Below are positions 32,203-40,462 of a DNA stretch of 42,776 nucleotides, in pieces. The DNA lies in contig CAYTNY010000008.1 of NCBI GenBank assembly GCA_964439215.1, positions 1-42,776 on the forward strand. The letters are read 5' to 3'. Numbering within the stretch: position 1 is the first letter of the stretch; each line of letters starts with the position of its first letter. The position numbers and the translations under genes are program-made. The stretch comes from CAYTNY01 sp964439215. GTDB taxonomy: Bacteria; Oederibacteriota; PGYV01; CAYTNY01. Under the pieces are notes generated by a model. That model made no database searches. It was not told the origin of the DNA and was given only the letters and a program-made list of their open reading frames with translations.

Positions 32203-33171
32203 TTATTTCTCTTCGGTTTTCTCTTCGGTTTTTACCGTGTTTTCGGCGGCTGCGTCTTTATTTTCTGCGGTATCCGCGGATGTTTTCTTATCCTCCGGCT
32301 GTTCTTCAGCAGCCGCGTTCTTTTTTTCTTCCGCATCCGGTTTCTGCTCATCGGCAAACACTTTTTCATAGTCCGTATTATCAGAAGCAATTGCACTGGC
32401 TTCTTCGGAATTTTCAGCATCCGCCGCTGCCTGTTGTTTTGCTTCTTCTTCTTCCTGTTTTTTTATTTCTATTTCTTTTTCTTTCTCTATGGCTACTTTT
32501 TCCTCTATTATAGTATCCGCCATTATTTTGCACATAAGCCTGACAGCTCTTATAGCGTCGTCATTTCCCGGAATTATTTTATCAATATAATCCGGGTCAC
32601 AGTTGGTATCAACAACAGCAACAACAGGAACTCCCAGTTTATTTGCTTCTTTCACGGCGTTTTCTTCTCTTTTTACATCTATCACAAACATACATCCCGG
32701 CATTTTTGACATATCTTTCAGGCCTTCCAGATTTTCCGTGAGTTTTTTAAGTTCTTTGCGCATTGATATTTTTTCTTTGATAGGATATTTTTCAATGATC
32801 CCGGTAGTTTCCATTTCCTCAAGCTGTTTCAGTCTTTCAACCCTTGATTTAATCGTCTCAAAATTCGTGAGTGTTCCGCCGAGCCATCTTGAAGAAACAT
32901 AAGGCATACCGCACCTTATGGCTTCTTCCTTTACGGAGTCCTTTGCCTGTTTTTTCGTCCCGACAAACATGACTTTTTCATTGTTTCTGACCACTGTACG
33001 CAAAAACGCAACAGCTTCCCGGGAATAACGGAGTGTTTTCTGAAGGTCAATAATGTAGATTCCGTTCCTTGCGGCGAAGATATAAGGCTTCATTTTGGGA
33101 TTCCATCTTTTGGTTTGGTGTCCGAAATGGACCCCGGATTCAAGCAGAGCTTTCATGGTGATTTGCGGCAT
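32203..33171 (-). CDS. rpsB: Ribosomal protein S2 with long acidic C-terminal tail
   Basis: S2 belongs to the small subunit. The start is ATG 33171 (MPQITMKALL), which has GGAGGAAC upstream; the frame extends further but without homology. Residues 1 to about 224 are a normal S2 (SGVHFGHQTKRWNPKMKPY, FVGTKKQAKDSV, SRWLGGTLTNFETI, VDTNCDPDYIDKIIPGNDDA). Residues 225-322 are an added low-complexity tail rich in Glu, Ala and Lys with some Asp and Asn. Such tails occur in S2 of several phyla, and this one is long. The 5' leader contains a strong hairpin, possibly for feedback control. Confidence 0.97.
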   Translation of the reverse strand: MPQITMKALLESGVHFGHQTKRWNPKMKPYIFAARNGIYIIDLQKTLRYSREAVAFLRTVVRNNEKVMFVGTKKQAKDSVKEEAIRCGMPYVSSRWLGGTLTNFETIKSRVERLKQLEEMETTGIIEKYPIKEKISMRKELKKLTENLEGLKDMSKMPGCMFVIDVKREENAVKEANKLGVPVVAVVDTNCDPDYIDKIIPGNDDAIRAVRLMCKIMADTIIEEKVAIEKEKEIEIKKQEEEEAKQQAAADAENSEEASAIASDNTDYEKVFADEQKPDAEEKKNAAAEEQPEDKKTSADTAENKDAAAENTVKTEEKTEEK

Positions 33172-33210
33172 AACTGTTCCTCCTGGTTTTTTTCCTCTGC
33201 CTGCTTCATC

Positions 33211-33247
33211 TTTTAAGCGCCCGCACCGCTGCGGGACCCGCTTAAAA
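33211..33247 (-). promoter_or_regulatory. rpsB leader hairpin
   Basis: In the rpsB leader RNA, TTTTAAGC pairs with GCTTAAAA (8 pairs) outside CCCGCA/TGCGGG (6 pairs) closed by a GCGG loop, with an internal loop of four bases against none (GGGT is unpaired) or one. No T-run follows, so it is not a plain terminator. The site is 40 bases upstream of the start codon. Autoregulation of rpsB-tsf through a leader structure bound by S2 is known in E. coli; a similar role here is inferred. Confidence 0.6.
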
Positions 33248-33280
33248 ATCAACAGGCATGCGGTTTTTTAAAACTTTAAA

Positions 33281-33311
33281 AATATACCAAACAAAAACTT
33301 TTATAATACAA
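33281..33311 (-). promoter_or_regulatory. Extended -10 promoter of the rpsB operon
   Basis: TATATT (33281-33286) is preceded by TGG (33287-33289), an extended -10. A weak -35 candidate, TTGTAT (33306-33311), is 19 bases away. The predicted start near 33274 gives a leader of about 100 bases that contains the hairpin at 33211-33247. Confidence 0.45.
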
Positions 33312-33354
33312 GACTTTTATTTTATTTAACTTGTTTTTTCTCTACTGATTATCC

Positions 33355-34056
<702 letters not shown>

Positions 34057-34119
34057 GATATTTCTCCTTAATTTTATTTTAATCCCGCCTGCAGCCGGAT
34101 TAATTTCATATTGTTTAAT

Positions 34120-34148
34120 AATATATAATAATCAGAGCGGATAATCAA
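34120..34148 (-). promoter_or_regulatory. Sigma70-type promoter for the polyGln lipoprotein
   Basis: TTGATT (34143-34148) and TATATT (34120-34125) are 17 bases apart. The predicted start is near 34113, about 57 bases before the GTG at 34056. Confidence 0.6.
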
Positions 34149-34419
34149 CCCTAAACTTTATTTATAACGCTGCCCGGTACAAATGTGCGCTTTTTTATAA
34201 AGGGTGCCGCCCCTCTTTAAAATTTTCTAAAAAGAGGGCCGCTTATAAACAGCCCTCAGCATTAAGCAGCCGGCCGCAATATATTATCCGGACTGTTTTA
34301 ATATTTACAATAACCGCCGCCCTTAAACAGCAAACAATCTCTTTTGTTTTTCAGGCTTTTTTATCCTGAAACTTTTAAAAACCTCCCAAATATTTTCCTG
34401 CCTGGTTCTTTTTCCCATG
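34149..34419. other. Gene-free stretch with two inverted repeats
   Basis: No coding sequence is supported here. Two inverted repeats are visible: CCCTCTTT/AAAGAGGG (34211-34238, 12-base AT loop) and TTTCAGG/CCTGAAA (34349-34371, 9-base loop). Neither is followed by a T-run on either strand. They lie downstream of the Flp-type pilin gene and may mark the end of its transcript. No tRNA or ncRNA pattern was recognised. Confidence 0.5.
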
Positions 34420-34587
34420 TTACATTTGAGTGTTTTCTTCTATTTTTTCCGAAGCTTTCTGAAAACCGTCATTAACCTTTGATCCAAAAAGCCTTACGCC
34501 CGCGATAACCACAATCGCGATCAGAGCAATTATCAGAATGTATTCTGTCATGCCCTGCCCTTTTTTTTTCTTAAACAACCTCCTCAT
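34420..34587 (-). CDS. Flp/Fap-type (type IVb) pilin, 55 residues
   Basis: A small complete gene: ATG at 34587 with GGAGG nine bases upstream, TAA at 34420. The product begins MRRLFKKKKGQGMTEYILII and continues ALIAIVVIAGVRLFGSKVND to a polar end (QKASEKIEENTQM). A basic leader ends in Gly10, and Glu15-Tyr16 follow at +5/+6. This is the G/xxxxEY site of Flp prepilins cut by a TadV/PilD-type peptidase. One hydrophobic helix (about 16-36) and the LFGSKVNDGFQK end match Flp pilins. No tad/cpa assembly genes are in this window. It may be a pilin for a remote Tad system or a pilin-like membrane peptide. The high codon and motif agreement makes a chance frame unlikely. Confidence 0.85.
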   Translation of the reverse strand: MRRLFKKKKGQGMTEYILIIALIAIVVIAGVRLFGSKVNDGFQKASEKIEENTQM

Positions 34588-34649
34588 TGCTCTTTCCTCC
34601 TCTTTTTTCCGGGATATAAAACACTTTTATCCCTGCCTTTTAATCTACT

Positions 34650-34687
34650 GTATTATAAAAAAATAAATAAATGTTTTTTTATAATAC
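34650..34687. repeat. Perfect AT-only inverted repeat
   Basis: GTATTATAAAAAAA and its exact complement (14 pairs) flank a 10-base loop. It lies 60 bases after the lipoprotein stop (34746) and 63 bases before the Flp pilin ATG. If the pilin transcript starts near 34699, it lies in that 5' leader. It could instead be a terminator for the lipoprotein gene, since the descending arm is T-rich. A second, imperfect hairpin (GGGATA..TATCCC, 34611-34633) follows closer to the pilin ribosome binding site. Confidence 0.7.
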
Positions 34688-34705
34688 CCCCTGTTTTTAA
34701 ACCAT

Positions 34706-34714
34706 ATTATATCA
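34706..34714 (-). promoter_or_regulatory. Extended -10 promoter for the Flp-type pilin
   Basis: TGATATAAT on the minus strand is a perfect extended -10 (TGnTATAAT). No clear -35 is present. A start near 34699 would give a leader of about 112 bases containing two hairpins. Confidence 0.4.
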
Positions 34715-34745
34715 ATTTATGTTTTAAAATATTCCTGTTTTTTAT

Positions 34746-35075
34746 TTAATCCAGCGTCAGCGTAACTGTCCTGTCTTCATAAAAACATTCCAAAATACCC
34801 CATTCAACAAATCTATCATTGGTGGGCCCTTCAAATTCCAGACATTCCCCGGAATTCAGTTCAAAAACTTCAACGTATCCGGGATCAATCTCTCCTAAAA
34901 GTTCGGGGTCTTTATCTGTTTTTATCAAATATACACTTACGTACCAGTCATCGGTGTTATCGGTGTTATTTTCAATAGTCGCGTTAACAGGGCCTCCCGA
35001 AGAATAAATTCCGGAATCACAGCCCGCCAATGCCGCTGCCATAATAATAATCATAAGCAGACATATTTTTTTCAT
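34746..35075 (-). CDS. Small lipoprotein of unknown function
   Basis: The 109 residues start with a lipoprotein signal (MKKICLLMIIIMAAALAGC, lipobox LAGC, Cys19). The mature part is acidic, short and beta-rich (VNATIENNTDNTDDWYVSVY, FELNSGECLEFEG), with two later Cys residues that could pair. I recognise no family. It has a consensus promoter only about 22 bases from its ATG and an AGGAG site, so it is probably an independent, well-expressed transcript. Confidence 0.75.
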   Translation of the reverse strand: MKKICLLMIIIMAAALAGCDSGIYSSGGPVNATIENNTDNTDDWYVSVYLIKTDKDPELLGEIDPGYVEVFELNSGECLEFEGPTNDRFVEWGILECFYEDRTVTLTLD

Positions 35076-35103
35076 GGTTTGTCTCCTTTTATATTTATAA
35101 TAA

Positions 35104-35131
35104 ATTATACATTTCTTTGATTTATTGTCAA
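35104..35131 (-). promoter_or_regulatory. Consensus sigma70 promoter for the small lipoprotein
   Basis: TTGACA (35126-35131) and TATAAT (35104-35109), both perfect hexamers, are 16 bases apart, immediately after the stop codon of the TPR/SPOR gene. The predicted start is near 35097. Confidence 0.75.
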
Positions 35132-35142
35132 TATTCTATTTT

Positions 35143-36228
35143 TTACTCGCTGACCTGTTTTACAAGATATGACCTGATTCTCTCTGTCACCGAAAAATCT
35201 TCGGCAAAACTTTTTGCCTGTCCGTAAGTGTCAAAACGTCCAAGCTGAACAAGATAAAGACTGCCGGATTTTCTTATGATCATGCTGTATCCTTTATCTT
35301 CATACCGGTTTTTCATTTTTTCGGCATTTGCGCGCGTGGAAAAGGCCCCCAGCTGAACCGAATAAAATTTTTCATTTTTTTCTTTTGCGGGCGCCTTTAC
35401 AACCGGCTGCGTTTTTATTTCCGGCGTTTTGGCATCCGCTGCATCTGCATTTTTCCGCACCTGTTCTTTAACCTGTTTTGACTCTTTTGAACCCGGATAT
35501 TTCAACTTTAATTCTTTTAATATCCTCTCTCTTTTTTCGGATTCCCCTGTTTTTTCATAACAATCCGCCAAACGCGCGTAAATATCCGGAGCATAAATAT
35601 ACCGTTCCTTTTCGTCATATCCGGAAAGAATTTCATTATATACTTTTGCGGCTTTTGAATAATTTTTTTTCCGCATCAGCATATTCGCATACGCGAGATC
35701 CATGCGGCTCTTGTACATATAAAACTGATTGTTTGAGTTATAATCCCCGTAAATATTTTCCGCCTCGCCGTAGTGCTCCATTGAAATCAGAGTAAGCATA
35801 AGATAATAATAAGAAGGTTCAACCCAGAATGAATTTGAATGTTTTTTCAGCATTGCCGTGAGATATTTTTCCGCTGATTGGTAATCTTCTCTGGCATAAT
35901 AGGCCCTGCCGAGAGAATAGGCGGCTTCCGCTTCATATTCAGAGTTCTGATAATCAAGTATGACCTTTTCATACAGGGCCTTTTTTTCAAAAAAATCATC
36001 CGCCAGTTCTGCCTGTTTTAAAAGAATATTCGGTTTATAAGAACTGTCCGGGAAATTCTTCAGGAATTCATCAAATTTCCCGGATGCCTCGTCATATTTT
36101 TTTTCATTGAACGCCTCCATTGCCTCAAGATACGCGTCTTCTTCCAGCAGCGGCGCTGCATGCAGAACCGGCGCAATCACGGCAAAAACTATGCACAACA
36201 CTGCCAACAATGACTTTTTTTTCAACAT
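35143..36228 (-). CDS. Exported TPR and SPOR-domain protein
   Basis: The 361 residues begin with a signal peptide (to about residue 25, VLHAAP). TPR-like repeats run from about 30 to 250 (AMEAFNEKKYDEASGKFDEF, AYSLGRAYYAREDYQSAEKY, VYNEILSGYDEKER, ARLADCYEKTGESEKRERIL), the YbgF/CpoB or BamD style. A linker rich in Lys, Pro and Ala follows (about 262-288), then a C-terminal SPOR domain (FYSVQLGAFSTRANAEKMKN; SLYLVQLGRFDTYGQAKSFA). SPOR domains bind denuded septal peptidoglycan, so a periplasmic division-site helper is likely. It follows miaB by 15 bases as the last gene of the gat operon. Confidence 0.9.
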   Translation of the reverse strand: MLKKKSLLAVLCIVFAVIAPVLHAAPLLEEDAYLEAMEAFNEKKYDEASGKFDEFLKNFPDSSYKPNILLKQAELADDFFEKKALYEKVILDYQNSEYEAEAAYSLGRAYYAREDYQSAEKYLTAMLKKHSNSFWVEPSYYYLMLTLISMEHYGEAENIYGDYNSNNQFYMYKSRMDLAYANMLMRKKNYSKAAKVYNEILSGYDEKERYIYAPDIYARLADCYEKTGESEKRERILKELKLKYPGSKESKQVKEQVRKNADAADAKTPEIKTQPVVKAPAKEKNEKFYSVQLGAFSTRANAEKMKNRYEDKGYSMIIRKSGSLYLVQLGRFDTYGQAKSFAEDFSVTERIRSYLVKQVSE

Positions 36229-36243
36229 TAAACCGCCTCTTTT

Positions 36244-37533
36244 TTATTCCTGGATTATACCGCCTTCAAACGACAGACCTCTTGGCCTTAAAAGTCTTAC
36301 TTTTATCATTTTCCCTATAAGTTCATTTCCGCCTTTTACAAATACTTTTTTTCCGCTTTCAGCGGACGTTTCAACCTCATCGGGCCTTTTAGAACTGATA
36401 TGAAGCCCCAAAACAGACACAACTTTTCCTGTTTCTTTACTTATTATATCATCGCTTATTTTTTTCTGCAATTCAAGTATATAATTGATCCGCCTTGTTT
36501 TTTCTTCCTTTGGGACATCATCCGCAAAAGATTCGGCTTTTGTGCCTTTTCGTTCGGAATACTTGAAAACAAAAGCCGAATCAAAACGCACTTCCTCCAG
36601 TATTGCCGCGGTTTCATCAAAATCCCGGTCTGTTTCGCCGGGAAAGCCCACAAGTATATCCGTAGTTATTGCGCATCCGGGTATCTTTTCTCTTATTGCC
36701 TTTATTCTTTCTTTATACTGCTGTACGCTGTAGCGCCGGTTCATTTTTTCAAGCACGCTGTTGGAACCCGACTGGACCGGAAGATGAAAATGACGCGCAA
36801 TCTTTTCTTCCTGTGCAGCCGCTCTTATAAGCTCATCGCTCAGATCTTTCGGGTGCGAAGTCATGAACCGGAGCCTGTCAATGCCGTCAATACGGCTGAG
36901 CTCCCTGAGCAGTCCGGGGAAACGCATACCTGCCGCTTTATCGTAATAGGAGTTCACATTCTGCCCGAGCAGCGTAACTTCTTTAAATCCTTTTTCCGCC
37001 ATGCTCCGGACCTCAGCCTTTATCTCTTCCGCTCCCCTGCTGCGCTCTCTGCCTCTTACATAAGGCACAATACAGTACGAGCAGAAATTATTGCATCCCT
37101 GCATTACCGTTACGAATCCGGAAACCTTTTTTTTCCGCAGAATTTCAGGCAGATATTTTTCATTTTCCGTATCCGTATAGGCCTTTTTTTCTCCGCTTTC
37201 AATAATACCGGCTATTTCGGAAAATTTATATGTCCCGACAACCGCAAACAGACGGGGGAATTTTTTAAAAAGGCTCTCCTTCATATTCTGAGCCATACAT
37301 CCCGCCGCGATAACCTTTTTTCCGGCAGCTGCGGCCCCTATAAAAGAAAGTGCTTTTTCCTCCGCAAGTTTCCTGACGCTGCAGGTATTTACAATTATGT
37401 AATCCGCGCTTTTTTTATCCGGCGCTATTTCGAACCCTTCCGCCTTAAGCGCTCCGGCCATACGTTCAGAATCATATTCGTTCATCTGGCATCCGAACGT
37501 ATGTATAAAAACAGATCCTTTTTTTCTGTTCAT
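36244..37533 (-). CDS. miaB: tRNA-2-methylthio-N6-dimethylallyladenosine synthase MiaB
   Basis: MiaB adds the methylthio group to i6A37 of tRNA with radical SAM chemistry. In 429 residues: an N-terminal MTTase domain with C15 (TFGCQMNEYDSERM), C51 (NTCSVR) and C79 (AGCMAQ); the radical-SAM cysteines C147, C151, C154 (GCNNFCSYC) followed by VPYVRGRERSR; the mid motif PVQSGSNSVLEKMNRRY; and a TRAM domain at the end. The VPYVRGRERSR and QSGSN motifs favour MiaB over MtaB or RimO. Its start overlaps the rlmD-like stop by 4 bases. Confidence 0.95.
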   Translation of the reverse strand: MNRKKGSVFIHTFGCQMNEYDSERMAGALKAEGFEIAPDKKSADYIIVNTCSVRKLAEEKALSFIGAAAAGKKVIAAGCMAQNMKESLFKKFPRLFAVVGTYKFSEIAGIIESGEKKAYTDTENEKYLPEILRKKKVSGFVTVMQGCNNFCSYCIVPYVRGRERSRGAEEIKAEVRSMAEKGFKEVTLLGQNVNSYYDKAAGMRFPGLLRELSRIDGIDRLRFMTSHPKDLSDELIRAAAQEEKIARHFHLPVQSGSNSVLEKMNRRYSVQQYKERIKAIREKIPGCAITTDILVGFPGETDRDFDETAAILEEVRFDSAFVFKYSERKGTKAESFADDVPKEEKTRRINYILELQKKISDDIISKETGKVVSVLGLHISSKRPDEVETSAESGKKVFVKGGNELIGKMIKVRLLRPRGLSFEGGIIQE

Positions 37534-38915
37534 TTATGCTTCGCCTCCATGAAACACATTGTTTCCGTATGATATGTATGCGGGAACAGATCCAGCGGCT
37601 GTATTTCCTTTATTTCATATTTTTCCCCGAACTCTTTCAGATCCCTTGCAAAAGTAACCGGATCGCAGGAAATATAAATTATTTTTTCAACACCGCTTTT
37701 TTTCACTTCCTCAATAACCTCTTTATGTATTCCTTTTCTCGGCGGATCAAATATGATAATATCGGGGTCTTCATCCGCAATAATTTTTCCGGCATTTTTT
37801 GCCGCGTCCCCGGATATGCAGCGCGCGTTTTTTATGCTGTTTTCTTCTGTTATTTTATTTAAAATTTCTATACTGCGCGGGTTTATCTCCGCGATCAAAA
37901 TACTGTCCGCTGTTTTATGAAAAGGCAGCGACAAAGCGCCTATCCCGCCGTAAAAATCCAGGAGCTTTGCCCCCTGATGCAGATTTTTTCCTATAAAATC
38001 AAGCATTTCTTTCAGCATTTCCCTGTTTACCTGAAAAAACGTATCTCCGGCAAGTTTGAATTTTATGCCGTTCACCTGTTCTTTTAGATAACCTTCCCCC
38101 GCCAGTATAATCTCCCGCGCGCCGAAAACCCTGTTCCCTTTATCAGGATTTATATTCAAAACAACACTTTTAAGCCCTTGGATCTTTTCCATAAGTTCAG
38201 AAGCCGCTCTTTCCAGCACCTTTTTTGCTCCGGCATCAGCCGCGACAAAAGTAACAAGGACATTGTTTTCCTTATTTATTCTTATGCATATATGCCTTAA
38301 AGATCCTGTGTGTGTTTTTTCATCATAAACACTCACCTTTTCTCTGAGTGTTGTTTTCAGCATTTCCTTTATTGTCCGCGCGGTTTCATTTATTTTTTCG
38401 CCGACTATGCGGCATTCATTTACATCAATAACTTCGTGGGACCGCTCCCTGTAAAAACCCATTTTTAAAACACCGTCTTTATCCGAAAGTTTATACTGGG
38501 CCCTGTTCCTGTAATATTTATTTTTTTCCGCCCCCTTTATTTCCGCAATACGCGGCGCAGCGGCTTCCCTTTGTTTTTCAATATTTGTCCTCACAAATCC
38601 GGCTTTATGCTTCAGCTGGGCTTCATATTTCATATCCAGCCACTGGCATCCGCCGCAGCCGCCAAAATAAGGACATTCAGGAGGAATATAATCAGGGGAT
38701 CGTTTTATTATGTTTTTTATACGGGCCGCGGCATAATTTTTTTTAACATCCTCTACCACGCATATTACCCGTGACCCCGGAGCCGCTCCGCGGACAAATA
38801 CAGAAAACCCCTGTATCCTTCCCACCCCGCCGCCTCCGTAAAGAGGATTTTCCACTGTGATTTCCGCTTCATCGCCTTTTGCCACAGGCACTGTTTTATA
38901 TTTTTCTTTTGCCAT
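37530..38915 (-). CDS. rlmD: RlmD/RumA-type RNA (uracil-5-)-methyltransferase
   Basis: This enzyme makes m5U in RNA, most likely 23S rRNA. The 461 residues contain a TRAM domain (about 12-70) and [4Fe-4S] ligands C81, C87, C90 (CPYFGGCGGCQWL) and C168. The Rossmann methyltransferase part has DFYGGIGALSLPF (320-332), FDPPRKGIHKEV (389-400) and the catalytic Cys417 in IYISCDPVTFARDL. The exact uridine (U747, U1939 or tRNA U54) cannot be told from sequence; the symbol marks the family. It lies 52 bases after gatB with no promoter seen between. Confidence 0.88.
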   Translation of the reverse strand: MAKEKYKTVPVAKGDEAEITVENPLYGGGGVGRIQGFSVFVRGAAPGSRVICVVEDVKKNYAAARIKNIIKRSPDYIPPECPYFGGCGGCQWLDMKYEAQLKHKAGFVRTNIEKQREAAAPRIAEIKGAEKNKYYRNRAQYKLSDKDGVLKMGFYRERSHEVIDVNECRIVGEKINETARTIKEMLKTTLREKVSVYDEKTHTGSLRHICIRINKENNVLVTFVAADAGAKKVLERAASELMEKIQGLKSVVLNINPDKGNRVFGAREIILAGEGYLKEQVNGIKFKLAGDTFFQVNREMLKEMLDFIGKNLHQGAKLLDFYGGIGALSLPFHKTADSILIAEINPRSIEILNKITEENSIKNARCISGDAAKNAGKIIADEDPDIIIFDPPRKGIHKEVIEEVKKSGVEKIIYISCDPVTFARDLKEFGEKYEIKEIQPLDLFPHTYHTETMCFMEAKHK

Positions 38916-38967
38916 TTACCGCTTTATTCCTTTTCACGGCACGCTTCAGGCATACCGCAGACTTTCT

Positions 38968-40434
38968 TTATCCGTATATTTTTTTTCTCAGTATTTCATT
39001 TACTATTCCGGGATTGGCCTTTCCTTTTGATTCTTTCATCACCTGTCCGACAAGAAAACCTATACCCTTATCTTTTCCGCCTTTTATTTCCCGGACTGCT
39101 TTTTCATTTGCGGCTATTATTTTTTCCACTATTGCAGCAATTTCCCCTTCATCTGAGATCTGGATAAGGCCTTTTTCTTTTACTATTATTTCAGGATCAC
39201 CGCCTGATTTAAACATATCATCAAAAACGCCCTTTGCGATCTTTCCGCTTATGGTGCCTTTTTTTATCATTCCTATAAGTTTCCCGAGATTCACGGACGT
39301 TATTTTGGAGCTGCTTATATCTTTCATGTCCGCATCCTTCATCCTTGCCGGAAGTTCAACCATTATCCAGTTTGATGAAAGCTTCGGCTCTCCGGACTCT
39401 TTTACGACAGTTTCATAAAAATCAGCGGTATTCTTTTCCCGCGTGAGCACAAAAGCATCATACAAAGGTATGCCGTATTCTTTCACAAAGCGCTCCATTT
39501 TTTCAACAGGCAGTTCGGGAAGTTCAGTCTGTATTTTTTCAACATAATCATCTTTAATTTCCATCGGAGGAAGGTCGGGTTCGGGAAAATACCTGTAGTC
39601 ATGCGACCCTTCTTTAGTGCGCATGGAAAAAGTTTTTCCTTTTGCCGTATCCCACAATCTCGTATCCTGTTTTATTATCTCACCGTCATCAAGCGCTTTT
39701 ATCTGTCTCTGCACCTCATATTCAAGCGCTTTTTTAACGTTATTAAACGAGTTCATATTCTTTATTTCCACTTTTGTGCCGAATTCCGCCGCACCCTTAA
39801 GCATCACGGATACGTTTGCATCCGCTCTTAACGACCCTTCTTCCATATTACAGTCGGATACATTTATATATTTAAGTATGGCTTTCAGCGTATCCAGGTA
39901 AAGCCTCGCCTCTTCAGGGCTTTTAATGTCAGGGTCGCTTACGATTTCAACAAGAGGAACTCCTCCTCTGTTATAATCAACAAGAGATTCTTCGGCATCG
40001 CCGATCTGCCCGGTTTTGGTAAGATGCAGAAGTTTTCCCGCGTCTTCCTCCATATGTATCCTGGTTATGCCTATCTTTTTTTTGCTTCCCTCAGAATCAA
40101 CTATTTCAACATATCCTTTGCCGCATATCGGCATATCAAACTGCGATATCTGATAAGCCTTCGGCAGATCCGGATAATAATAATTTTTTCTGTCAAATTT
40201 GGACACTTTTGCTATTTCGCAGTTCATTGCCAGTCCGGCAAGAACAGCGTGATGCACTGCCCGCTCATTTATAACAGGAAGGCTGCCCGGCAGCCCGAGG
40301 CATACTTCACATATATTTGTATTTGGTTCTGCTCCGAATTTCACCGAGCACCCGCAGAACATTTTTGTATTTGTATTCAGCTCCGCATGAACCTCTATCC
40401 CTATTACAACTTCATATTTTTCCGATGCATTCAT
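38968..40434 (-). CDS. gatB: Asp/Glu-tRNA amidotransferase subunit B
   Basis: GatB is the kinase/tRNA-binding subunit that phosphorylates the misacylated Glu or Asp. The 488 residues have the cradle domain with EVVIGIEVHAELNTNTKMFC. The zinc site is formed by the CGC pair and ICEVCLGLPG. KNYYYPDLPKAYQISQFD and RIHMEEDAGKLLH are also present, as are VDYNRGGVPLVEIVSDPDI, the helical domain and the C-terminal YqeY-like tail (GFLVGQVMKESKGKANPGIV). It is complete and of normal length. A small zinc-ribbon gene separates it from gatA. Confidence 0.98.
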   Translation of the reverse strand: MNASEKYEVVIGIEVHAELNTNTKMFCGCSVKFGAEPNTNICEVCLGLPGSLPVINERAVHHAVLAGLAMNCEIAKVSKFDRKNYYYPDLPKAYQISQFDMPICGKGYVEIVDSEGSKKKIGITRIHMEEDAGKLLHLTKTGQIGDAEESLVDYNRGGVPLVEIVSDPDIKSPEEARLYLDTLKAILKYINVSDCNMEEGSLRADANVSVMLKGAAEFGTKVEIKNMNSFNNVKKALEYEVQRQIKALDDGEIIKQDTRLWDTAKGKTFSMRTKEGSHDYRYFPEPDLPPMEIKDDYVEKIQTELPELPVEKMERFVKEYGIPLYDAFVLTREKNTADFYETVVKESGEPKLSSNWIMVELPARMKDADMKDISSSKITSVNLGKLIGMIKKGTISGKIAKGVFDDMFKSGGDPEIIVKEKGLIQISDEGEIAAIVEKIIAANEKAVREIKGGKDKGIGFLVGQVMKESKGKANPGIVNEILRKKIYG

Positions 40435-40462
40435 TTATTTTTCTGCTCCCTGCCTTAAACTT

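Noticed and set aside
32232..32420. Overlapping minus-strand frame inside the rpsB tail
   Set aside because: It arises from the low-complexity GAA/AAA/GCG-rich tail of rpsB read in another frame.
36400..37572. 390-codon open frame on the plus strand opposite miaB
   Set aside because: It lies wholly opposite miaB and the start of its upstream neighbour, both with full catalytic motifs. The translated product is Phe/Ser/Arg/Tyr-rich without domains, as expected for an antisense shadow.
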